Shown: positions 1 through 4,998 of the stretch, piece after piece | Layout: every line of letters begins with the position of its first letter | Numbering within the stretch: the first letter of the stretch is position 1 | DNA from: a bacterium | GTDB lineage: Bacteria; Chloroflexota; Dormibacteria; UBA8260; Bog-877 | Length of the DNA stretch: 5,128 nt | Direction: 5' to 3' | Assembly: GCA_021791345.1 (NCBI GenBank) | Contig: JAJYWT010000194.1 | Coordinates: forward strand, 1-5,128 | Position numbers and translations under genes: made by a program | Notes under the pieces: generated by a model | Told to the model about the DNA's origin: nothing | The model's database searches: none | What the model saw: the letters and a program-made list of their open reading frames with translations, nothing else

Positions 1-1
1 C

Positions 2-343
2 GTCGCCTGGGGTGAGCAGCAGATGTCGGTGGCCGAGGATGTCGGCCGCCACAACGCGGTCGACAAGCTGGTCGGGCAGGCGCTGCTGGAGGATCGCCTG
101 CCGCTGTCCGACTGCTGCCTGGTGGTGAGCGGCAGAGCTGGGTTCGAGATCGTGCAGAAGGCGGCGGCGGCCCAGCTGGCCGTGCTGGTCTCGATCTCGG
201 CGCCGTCCTCGCTGGCGGTGCAGACCGCGGACGCTCTGGGCGTCACCCTGGTCGGATTCGCCCGCGGCGGCACCGCCAACGTCTACACCCACCCGGAGCG
301 GCTCCGGCTTGGCGCGCGAGTGGACAAACCCACCGCCCAGTGA
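2..343 (+). CDS. fdhD: FdhD, formate dehydrogenase accessory sulfurtransferase (3' part, runs off left edge)
   Basis: The reading frame is open from base 2 to the TGA at 341-343, giving about 113 C-terminal residues of a protein usually 260-300 long. The N-terminal half lies outside the window, so the ATG at 23 is internal and not the real start. Family motifs are visible in order: EDVGRHNAVDK, SGRAGFEIVQKAA, SISAPSSLAVQTA, LVGFARGGTANVYTHPERL. E. coli FdhD has closely similar segments near its end. In the known family, FdhD acts in the cytoplasm: it takes sulfur from the cysteine desulfurase IscS and passes it to the bis-MGD molybdenum cofactor before insertion into formate dehydrogenase. 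The catalytic cysteine region is upstream and cannot be checked here. The stop overlaps the GTG start of mobA by 4 bases (GTGA), which indicates translational coupling and one operon. The identification is secure. Confidence 0.95.
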   Translation, partial: VAWGEQQMSVAEDVGRHNAVDKLVGQALLEDRLPLSDCCLVVSGRAGFEIVQKAAAAQLAVLVSISAPSSLAVQTADALGVTLVGFARGGTANVYTHPERLRLGARVDKPTAQ

Positions 344-981
344 GATCGAACCAGGATCTCACCCTGCTGCTGCTGGCCGGCGGAGGCAGCCGCCGGATGG
401 GGCGGGACAAGGCGTCGATCCCCTTCCCCTCTCCCCTGGACCCGCCCCTCATCCAGCGCGTGCACGATCTGCTCCGGCCGCTGGCGGCGGATTGCCTGGT
501 CGCCGGACCGGCATCCTTTGAGCTGTCCTGCCGGTTGGTGGGTGATGCCCCCGGGATCGCCGGACCTCTGGGTGGGCTGGTGGCCGGGCTGCGCGGGGCA
601 ACCACCGAGTACGTCCTGGCTGTGGCCACCGATCTCCCCCTGGTCGAGCCCAGGCTGGCCCAGCACCTGCTGGGCCGGGCCCGTGCCCGGAGGTGCTCGG
701 GCGCTGTCGTCTGCCGCAGGAGCGGGCAGTTGGAACCGCTCTTCGCGGTCTACCGGACCGGGGCCGCCCCGCAACTGGAGGCGGCGGCCGCGCTCGCACC
801 CGCCCATCGCGGGATCTCCCTGCAGCTGGCCATCTTGCGGCTCGACCCGTTGGTCGTGGCGGAGGCCGAATGGCGAAGGTTCGACCCCCAGGGCTCATCA
901 TTTCAGGGCTGCAACACCCCGGAGGAGCTGGCGGCAGCGAGCCTGCTGGCCGGCGCTCGACACCAAGGAGGAGTTTCATGA
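340..981 (+). CDS. mobA: MobA, molybdenum cofactor guanylyltransferase
   Basis: This 213-residue protein has the usual MobA length. It transfers GMP from GTP to Mo-molybdopterin, making the guanine dinucleotide cofactor (EC 2.7.7.77) in the cytoplasm. The N-terminal nucleotide-binding signature LAGGGSRRMGRDKA is at residues 12-25, GPLGGLVAGL at 75-84, and the metal-binding aspartate lies in TDLP at 97-100. QLEPLFAVY (130-138) and the terminal FQGCNTPEEL (188-197) are also typical. The GTG start at 340 was chosen because the signature begins about ten residues later and the codon overlaps the fdhD stop. The 3' end overlaps the next ATG by 4 bases. The order fdhD-mobA is a known functional pairing, since FdhD acts on the dinucleotide cofactor that MobA makes. 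MobA-like cytidylyl- or nucleotidyltransferases share this fold, but the neighbours favour MobA. Confidence 0.93.
   Translation: MRSNQDLTLLLLAGGGSRRMGRDKASIPFPSPLDPPLIQRVHDLLRPLAADCLVAGPASFELSCRLVGDAPGIAGPLGGLVAGLRGATTEYVLAVATDLPLVEPRLAQHLLGRARARRCSGAVVCRRSGQLEPLFAVYRTGAAPQLEAAAALAPAHRGISLQLAILRLDPLVVAEAEWRRFDPQGSSFQGCNTPEELAAASLLAGARHQGGVS
965..972 (+). promoter_or_regulatory. Strong ribosome binding site for the DUF6457-like gene
   Basis: The AAGGAGGA run inside the last codons of mobA includes AGGAGG at 966-971, which leaves 6 bases before the ATG at 978. It is a near-perfect anti-16S match and fixes the start of the small downstream gene, excluding the longer in-frame ORF that begins at 693 inside mobA. 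Confidence 0.85.
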
Positions 982-1241
982 ACAGCTGGTTCGACCGCTA
1001 CCTGAAGGCTCTGGGGGCCGGCGACACCGTGCTGCGAACCGAGGAGGCGAAGTTGGTGCTGGAGCTGGCCGGCGAAGCCGCCCACACCTCCGGAGCGCGC
1101 CAGTTCGCACCCCTGGCGGCCTACCTGGCGGGCCGGGCGGCGGCCGGCATGGCTCGCGAGGGGCGGCTCAAGGTGCTGCAGGCGGCGAAGGAAGCGGCGG
1201 CGGCAGCGGGCAGCGCCGGGGACGACCTGGAGCTGGACTAG
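978..1241 (+). CDS. Small MobA-associated helical protein, DUF6457-like
   Basis: This 87-residue protein begins at the ATG overlapping the mobA stop (ATGA, 978-981) behind a strong ribosome binding site. It has no signal peptide or membrane segment and looks wholly helical. Visible motifs are NSWFDRYLKALG at the N terminus, LVLELAGEAAH near residues 25-35, then FAPLAAYLAGRAAAG around 43-57 and an Ala-rich tail. The pattern of W, LG, a leucine-rich helix ending in AH, then APL..YL.G.A matches my memory of DUF6457. In actinomycetes that domain is found beside or fused to the C terminus of MobA. Its biochemical role is unknown. The operon position suggests it assists MobA or delivery of the guanine dinucleotide cofactor, which is inference. 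Family assignment rests on pattern recall, so moderate confidence; the gene itself is well supported. Confidence 0.75.
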   Translation: MNSWFDRYLKALGAGDTVLRTEEAKLVLELAGEAAHTSGARQFAPLAAYLAGRAAAGMAREGRLKVLQAAKEAAAAAGSAGDDLELD

Positions 1242-2509
1242 GCTCCCAGCGGGATGACGTCCACCGCGGTACCGCGCGGCACCGTCACCCCCCGGGCGGG
1301 CAGGACGACCAGGCAGTCAGCCCGCGCCAGGGAAAGCGTCGCCCCGCTGCTCTGGTTGCCGGCCAGCCTGACCCCCGGCACCTTGCCGGGGCGGGGCCGC
1401 AGCACGGCTCGGTGGAAGGTCTCCAGCCCCTCCGGCTTCTCGACGTCCTCCAGCAGCTCGGCGGGCTGAGTGGGCGGCTCCGGGTGGGCCGCCCCCTGCA
1501 TCGCCAGCATCGCCGGGGCACCGAAGAGGATGAAGGTCACGCAGGCGGAGACCGGGTTCCCGGGCAGGCCCAGGAACACCGCGGAGTCCAGGCTGCCGAA
1601 TGCGATCGGGCGGCCGGGACGCATCGCCACCCTCCAGAAGGCGAGCCGTCCCAGCCGCTCCACCGTCGCTCGGACGTGGTCGTGGTCACCCACGCTCATG
1701 CCCCCGACACCAACCAGGACGTCGGCCTCGCCGGCCGCGCGCAGCAGCGCCGCCTCCACCTGCCGGGGGTCGTCGGTCGCGGTCTCGCGCAGCACCAGCT
1801 CGCCCCCGGCGGCCGCCACCAGCGCCTCCAGCGCGGGGCCGGCGGTGTCGTAGATCTCCCCGGGCTGCAGGGCGCTCCCGGGGCGGCGGATCTCGTCCCC
1901 CGTGGTGATCAGGGCGACCCGAGGGCGCCGCCCGACGGCCAGCTCACCGGCCCCGGAGGCGGCGAGGGGTGCCAGATCCGTGGGGCGGATCCGATGCCCC
2001 GCCGGGAGCACCGCCTGGCCCGGCGCCAGGTCCTCTCCGGCACGCCGGACCGCGTTGCCCCGGCGGGGCCGCTCGTGGATCAGCACCTCCTCCGACCCGC
2101 GATCGGTCCACTCATATGGCACCACCGCGTCGGCTCCCTCCGGGAGCGGAGCGCCGGTCATGACCTTGGCGCACGACCCCGGCTCGACCACCACCGCGCC
2201 CGGCGCCATCCCCGCCCGCATCTCGCCCCTAACTGGCAGACGCCAAGGGACCCGGGGTATGTCCGCAGCCCTGACCGCGTAGCCGTCCATCGCGCTGTTG
2301 GCAAACGGCGGCAGCAGCACCATCGCCTCGACGGCCTGGCTCAGCACCCTGCCCGCCGCGTCGCCGGCCACCGGCACCCGCTCGGTCGGCAGCACCGGCA
2401 CCGCCTCCAGCATCTCCCGGCGGGCGGTCGCGACCGCGAGGGGACCCCGGACAGGCGCAGGGCCCACCGCCGACGCCGCGGCCTCCTCCCTATTCACCGA
2501 TGCGGGCAT
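1238..2509 (-). CDS. moeA: MoeA, molybdopterin molybdotransferase
   Basis: This 423-residue protein is of normal MoeA length. It inserts molybdate into adenylylated molybdopterin with release of AMP (EC 2.10.1.1) in the cytoplasm. Visible motifs: PPFANSAMDGYAV at 67-79 (Asp75 aligns with catalytic Asp59 of E. coli), MTGAPLPEGADAVVPYE at 117-133, TTGDEI at 202-207, GEIYDTA at 217-223, GGMSVGDHD at 269-277, RPGRPIAFG at 297-305 and LGLPGNPVS at 313-321. The C-terminal domain IV has GNQSSG and VTVPRGTAVDVIPL. Two conserved spots differ from the usual family (Asn to Ala after IYDT; Ser to Val before GGMS). The start is uncertain: the ATG at 2509 has only a weak upstream site, and a GTG at codon 15 (2467-2465) lies behind an AGGGAGGAGG run and nearer the usual N terminus. 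The gene lies 3 bases after the dioxygenase gene and its stop is nested with that of the convergent small gene. Confidence 0.96.
   Translation of the reverse strand: MPASVNREEAAASAVGPAPVRGPLAVATARREMLEAVPVLPTERVPVAGDAAGRVLSQAVEAMVLLPPFANSAMDGYAVRAADIPRVPWRLPVRGEMRAGMAPGAVVVEPGSCAKVMTGAPLPEGADAVVPYEWTDRGSEEVLIHERPRRGNAVRRAGEDLAPGQAVLPAGHRIRPTDLAPLAASGAGELAVGRRPRVALITTGDEIRRPGSALQPGEIYDTAGPALEALVAAAGGELVLRETATDDPRQVEAALLRAAGEADVLVGVGGMSVGDHDHVRATVERLGRLAFWRVAMRPGRPIAFGSLDSAVFLGLPGNPVSACVTFILFGAPAMLAMQGAAHPEPPTQPAELLEDVEKPEGLETFHRAVLRPRPGKVPGVRLAGNQSSGATLSLARADCLVVLPARGVTVPRGTAVDVIPLGA
2482..2491 (-). promoter_or_regulatory. Shine-Dalgarno-like run inside the moeA 5' end
   Basis: The minus strand reads AGGGAGGAGG across codons 7-10 of the long moeA reading frame. 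It is far stronger than anything just upstream of the ATG at 2509. The next in-frame start, GTG at 2467-2465, is 14 bases further on, longer than the usual 5-9, so use of this site is possible but not shown. Starting there would leave nine residues before the family's conserved region, as in E. coli MoeA. Confidence 0.3.
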
Positions 2510-2512
2510 CGC

Positions 2513-3643
2513 TCAGAGGTTCCCGCGCGCCTCCTGCTCCTGCTCGATCGCCTGGAACAGGGCCTGGAAGTTCCCCTTGCCGAAGCCACGGCAACCCTTG
2601 CGCTGGATCACCTCGAAGAAGAGGGTCGGACGGTCCTCCACCGGTCGGGTGAAGATCTGCAGCAGGTAGCCGTGCTCGTCACGGTCCACCAGGATGTTGA
2701 GCTGGCGCAGCCGCTCCAGGTCCTCGTCGATGTCACCCACCCGCTCGCCGACACTGTCGTAGTAGGCCTTGGGCGCCGCCAGGAACTCCGCGCCCTGCTG
2801 GCGCAGCCAGCCCACGGTCTCCACGATGTCACTGGTGTGGAGCGCGATGTGCTGGACGCCAGGACCGTGGTAGTAGTCGAGGTACTCATCGATCTGCGAG
2901 CGCTTCAACCCCTTGGCGGGCTCGTTGATCGGGAAGGTGATGCTCCCACCGCGGCCCCCCCGGACCACCTTGCTCCGCAGCGCCGAATACTGGGTGGCGA
3001 TGTCCGACTCGTCGAACTCCTGGAACACGTCGAAGCCGAAGACCCGGTTGTACCAGTCGACCCACTCGTCCATGCGGTGCAGCTCGACGTTGCAGACGCA
3101 GTGGTCCACCACCTGCAGACCGGCCCCGGTCCCCTGCTTGAACTCCTCCCGGAAGCCGGGCAGGAATGCCCCTTCGTACTCCGAGCGCTCCACGAAGGTG
3201 TGCACGGTGTCACCGAAGGTCCTGACCGTCGCCAGCCGCACCGCGCCCCGGTCGTCCTCCACCACATGCGGCTCGGCGACGGGGCGCGCGCCGCGGTTGA
3301 CCGCGTCCTGATAGGCGGAGTTGGCGTCCTCGACCTGGAAGGCGAGGGCGCGGACGCCGTCACCGTGGAGGCGCACGTGGTCGGCGATCTCCCCATCAGG
3401 CGATAGGGGAGCGGTCATGACCAGATGCACATCCCCCTGGCGCAGGACGTAGGAGGCGCGGTCCCTAACCCCGGTCTCCGGCCCGGAGTAGGCCACCACG
3501 TCGAAGCCGAACGCGGAGCGGTAGAAATGGGCGGCCTGGCGTGCGTTGCCCACGTAGAACTCGATGTGGTCGACCCCGTCCAGGAGGGTCTCGCGGTACT
3601 CGGGAGCCCGAGGAATCGACTCGGTGTCTGCTTTCACAACCAC
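2513..3643 (-). CDS. hppD: 4-hydroxyphenylpyruvate dioxygenase
   Basis: This complete 376-residue enzyme converts 4-hydroxyphenylpyruvate and O2 to homogentisate and CO2 (EC 1.13.11.27), the second step of tyrosine breakdown, in the cytoplasm. It has two vicinal-oxygen-chelate halves: [21 protein letters not shown] near residues 21-41, and the catalytic half from about 176. The Fe(II) triad is visible as His181 (VVDHCV), His265 (GVQHIAL) and Glu344 ([10 protein letters not shown]). FPINEPA at 237-243 and the C-terminal [18 protein letters not shown] helix favour this enzyme over 4-hydroxymandelate synthase. The GTG at 3643 was chosen because AGGTGA (3652-3647) sits 3 bases upstream; a second GTG at 3637 would remove only two residues. 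No homogentisate dioxygenase or other pathway gene is in view. moeA follows after 3 bases, so cotranscription is likely. The 93-base leader is rich in palindromes. Confidence 0.97.
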   Translation of the reverse strand: MVVKADTESIPRAPEYRETLLDGVDHIEFYVGNARQAAHFYRSAFGFDVVAYSGPETGVRDRASYVLRQGDVHLVMTAPLSPDGEIADHVRLHGDGVRALAFQVEDANSAYQDAVNRGARPVAEPHVVEDDRGAVRLATVRTFGDTVHTFVERSEYEGAFLPGFREEFKQGTGAGLQVVDHCVCNVELHRMDEWVDWYNRVFGFDVFQEFDESDIATQYSALRSKVVRGGRGGSITFPINEPAKGLKRSQIDEYLDYYHGPGVQHIALHTSDIVETVGWLRQQGAEFLAAPKAYYDSVGERVGDIDEDLERLRQLNILVDRDEHGYLLQIFTRPVEDRPTLFFEVIQRKGCRGFGKGNFQALFQAIEQEQEARGNL

Positions 3644-3646
3644 GCC

Positions 3647-3652
3647 TCACCT
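3647..3652 (-). promoter_or_regulatory. Ribosome binding site of the dioxygenase gene
   Basis: The minus strand reads AGGTGA here, complementary to the 3' side of the anti-Shine-Dalgarno stretch (UCACCU). It ends 3 bases before GTG 3643 and 9 bases before the alternative GTG 3637. Because it is the 3' part of the full complement, close spacing is acceptable and supports GTG 3643. Confidence 0.6.
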
Positions 3653-3660
3653 AGTCTGGG

Positions 3661-3679
3661 CCGCCCGGAGCCCGGGCGG
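3661..3679 (-). repeat. GC-only 8-bp inverted repeat in the dioxygenase leader
   Basis: CCGCCCGG (3661-3668) and CCGGGCGG (3672-3679) are perfect reverse complements separated by the 3 bases AGC. In mRNA this is a very stable hairpin ending 17 bases before the start codon, just upstream of the ribosome binding site. No T-run follows in the direction of transcription, so it does not look like a simple terminator. It could be an operator, an attenuator arm or an mRNA-stabilising hairpin. The symmetry is certain; the function is not. Confidence 0.5.
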
Positions 3680-3693
3680 GGGGCATATGCCCC
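3680..3693. promoter_or_regulatory. 14-bp perfect palindrome, candidate operator for the dioxygenase gene
   Basis: GGGGCATATGCCCC is identical on both strands and directly abuts the 8-bp inverted repeat at 3661-3679. With an AT-rich core in a very GC-rich intergenic region, it resembles the site of a dimeric transcription factor. It sits 37-50 bases upstream of the start codon, where binding could block or position RNA polymerase. No regulator gene is in the window, and I could not identify the family. Confidence 0.45.
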
Positions 3694-3695
3694 TG

Positions 3696-3721
3696 CGGCC
3701 AAGGTTAGCGCTCCGGCCAAG
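3696..3721. repeat. Paired 8-bp direct repeats upstream of the palindromes
   Basis: CGGCCAAG occurs at 3696-3703 and again at 3714-3721, 18 bases apart start to start (CTTGGCCG on the strand of the dioxygenase gene). Such spacing is somewhat under two helical turns. These could be half-sites for an activator or part of the promoter; I could not settle on a convincing -35/-10 pair. An 8-base pair of repeats in GC-rich DNA may also arise by chance. Confidence 0.3.
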
Positions 3722-3736
3722 AGTTTTCCCGGTGGC

Positions 3737-4282
3737 TCAGGAGCCCTCGACGCTGTAGGTTGCCACGAACTCAGACTTCCCGTCCGTGTAAGCCTCGCGG
3801 TTGTCGGCGTAACGGCTCACCAGGCTCAACTTCAGGGCAACATACTCCTGGCGGACTCTGGGATCCGACCGCAGTCGGTCCCGAAACCGCAGCACCCGTT
3901 GGAAGTCGGGGTGGTCGGGCTCGATGAGGTGGAGGTGATGGGTGCGCCGCTCCGGCGAGGGTTTGCAGAACCAGTGCTCCCAGGGACGGAAGGGGCTGTA
4001 GCGATATTGCAGAGCCTCCAGGGCACCGAAGTACTCGCGGGCCGCGTCCAGCGACCTGACGCCGGCCAGGATGTCGATCACGGGCTTGCCGGTCATCCCC
4101 ACCACCGCCGTGCTGCCGATGTGATGGATCCCACCGGAGATCACCCCCGCCAGGGCGCGCTCCAGCAGTGCCCTTTCCGCCTCGAACCGGGCCGGCCAGC
4201 TGGGGTCGTACTCGCTGAGGCGGACCGGCTCATCAACCCAACCCGGGGGCCTTGCTGCCATGGCACCGTGAGAATAGGGCAT
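3737..4282 (-). CDS. GrpB/UPF0157 family nucleotidyltransferase-fold protein
   Basis: This 181-residue cytoplasmic protein matches the GrpB family, a minimal nucleotidyltransferase fold whose substrate is generally unknown. Motifs in order: VRLSEYDPSWPARFEAE at about 20-36, the signature HHIGSTAVVGMTGKPVIDI at 53-71 with Gly-Ser and a later Asp70, THHLHLIEPDHPDF at 114-127, LRFRDRLR at 131-138, EYVALK at 146-151 and YTDGKSEFV at 165-173. Length is normal. The usual proline in GSTAVPG is valine here, but the Gly-Ser and Asp positions are intact. The ATG at 4282 is supported by CTAGGTG 4 bases upstream; an internal ATG at codon 8 is an alternative that keeps all motifs. The 93 bases to the dioxygenase start hold repeats, so the two genes may be transcribed separately. 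Some family members are fused to CoaE, but no link to metabolism is evident here. Confidence 0.9.
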   Translation of the reverse strand: MPYSHGAMAARPPGWVDEPVRLSEYDPSWPARFEAERALLERALAGVISGGIHHIGSTAVVGMTGKPVIDILAGVRSLDAAREYFGALEALQYRYSPFRPWEHWFCKPSPERRTHHLHLIEPDHPDFQRVLRFRDRLRSDPRVRQEYVALKLSLVSRYADNREAYTDGKSEFVATYSVEGS

Positions 4283-4909
4283 GTGGCACCTAGCGAGCGA
4301 GTTGTTCCGGACCCGTTCTCCGAGCCGAGCTTGTCAGTTGACCCTGGGGACGTCCAGCTTCCCTGGAGATCCTGCTGGCCCACCGCTGACGAGACCGCGC
4401 TCTCTTTCTGCTGCCCTCTTGAGGACGGCCCCTGGTTGGCGGCGCGCGCCCTCGAGGTGGTGCGCCAAGTCTCCGGGGCCAGACCGGATCCCTCCAGGGA
4501 GCGGTACGCGGTCGGGAGCGGGGGTGGCGCTCCCCTGATCCTGGGCGAGCCCCTGATCTGCCACGGTCTGCGAGCTGTGCTCGAGACCTGCCAGACCGAC
4601 GGTCAGCCGACCGCCGAGGTGACCCTGCGCCTGCCGCCGTGGGCCGAGCTGGCGCTCGGCGTGGCCGAGGAAGCGGTCTGGGAGCTGGCCGACCAGCTCG
4701 CCGTGGAGCTCGGCTCAGCCTGCGGGGTAATCTCCGACGGCCGGGCGGTGGGGTATCCCGACCTCGGCGATCCCGAGAGCACCGCCCGCAAGCTCCAGCT
4801 CTCCCATCTGGGGGTGATGGTGCCCCCGGACTGGTCGCGGTTCCTCCGGCCGGCGTCCAGCCCCTACTGGGTGCTGCCCTTGAGCCAGCTGGTGGTGGTC
4901 CTGGAGTAG
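4283..4909 (+). CDS. Unrecognised protein of about 208 residues
   Basis: I do not recognise this family. The frame is open much further upstream, but that part is antisense to real genes. The GTG at 4283 gives 208 residues, and a TTG at 4331 would give 192. Every codon from about 4390 onward strongly favours G or C in third position, and the protein has alternating hydrophobic and charged segments, so it looks genuinely coding. It has no signal peptide or membrane helix. Visible stretches: LEDGPWLAARALEVVRQVSG, YAVGSGGGAPLILGEP, VTLRLPPW, a helix AEEAVWELADQLAVELGSACG followed by VISDGRAVGYPD, then HLGVMVPPDW and a hydrophobic C-terminal strand WVLPLSQLVVVLE. Six cysteines occur, including CC at 44-45. 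The helix-then-strand-SDG pattern suggests an alpha/beta domain. It is head to head with the GrpB-like gene and convergent with a GNAT gene. Start choice is uncertain. Confidence 0.7.
   Translation: MAPSERVVPDPFSEPSLSVDPGDVQLPWRSCWPTADETALSFCCPLEDGPWLAARALEVVRQVSGARPDPSRERYAVGSGGGAPLILGEPLICHGLRAVLETCQTDGQPTAEVTLRLPPWAELALGVAEEAVWELADQLAVELGSACGVISDGRAVGYPDLGDPESTARKLQLSHLGVMVPPDWSRFLRPASSPYWVLPLSQLVVVLE
4287..4293 (-). promoter_or_regulatory. Ribosome binding site of the GrpB-like gene
   Basis: The minus strand reads CTAGGTG, ending 4 bases before ATG 4282. AGGTG pairs with CACCU of the 16S 3' end. The same seven bases stand at the same distance before the dioxygenase GTG, which supports both start calls. 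On the opposite strand these bases are codons 2-4 of the proposed unknown gene. Confidence 0.5.
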
Positions 4910-4975
4910 GGGGCGGCCGCCGAATCCAACCAGCGGTGGCGCGAGCAGTCGCCGGTGCCACGGCAGCGACCGGTC

Positions 4976-4990
4976 CCGGCCCGTGGCCGG
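4976..4990. terminator. Weak hairpin in the convergent spacer, possible shared terminator
   Basis: CCGGCC (4976-4981) and GGCCGG (4985-4990) form a 6-bp GC stem with a CGT loop in the 89-base spacer (4910-4998) between the unknown gene and the GNAT gene. Its place suits a two-way terminator, but neither side has a T-run, so intrinsic termination is doubtful. The rest of the spacer shows only a short GC palindrome (4912-4921). Confidence 0.25.
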
Positions 4991-4998
4991 ACGTGGCG

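Noticed and set aside
693..977. Upstream extension of the DUF6457-like frame
   Set aside because: The frame is open back to 693, but this part is out of frame within mobA and Arg/Gly-rich. The strong ribosome site at 965-972 and the ATGA overlap fix the start at 978.
1265..1276. 12-bp perfect palindrome CGCGGTACCGCG
   Set aside because: It lies inside the last codons of moeA and encodes conserved-looking C-terminal residues. It has no loop, so it is a poor hairpin, and such palindromes are expected by chance in GC-rich coding DNA.
518..3406. A 962-codon open frame on the forward strand
   Set aside because: It runs antisense through moeA and the dioxygenase gene and out of frame through mobA. 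It is low-complexity, rich in Arg, Gly, Pro and His with no family motif, whereas the genes on the other frames have full motif sets. Long shadow frames are expected at this GC content.
3425..4282. 5' part of the 494-codon forward frame that ends at 4909
   Set aside because: This section is antisense to the dioxygenase 5' end and the GrpB-like gene and shows no protein motif. Only the part after about 4283 looks coding, so the gene was trimmed to the GTG there.
4270..4282. Possible leaderless-promoter -10 element (GAGAAT) before GTG 4283
   Set aside because: It matches the consensus only loosely, no -35 partner was found, and it lies within the GrpB-like coding sequence. The evidence is too weak to list as a promoter.
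4912..4921. GGCGGCCGCC palindrome just after the unknown gene
   Set aside because: It is only 10 bases of pure G/C with no loop or T-run. It is likely compositional and not a terminator.
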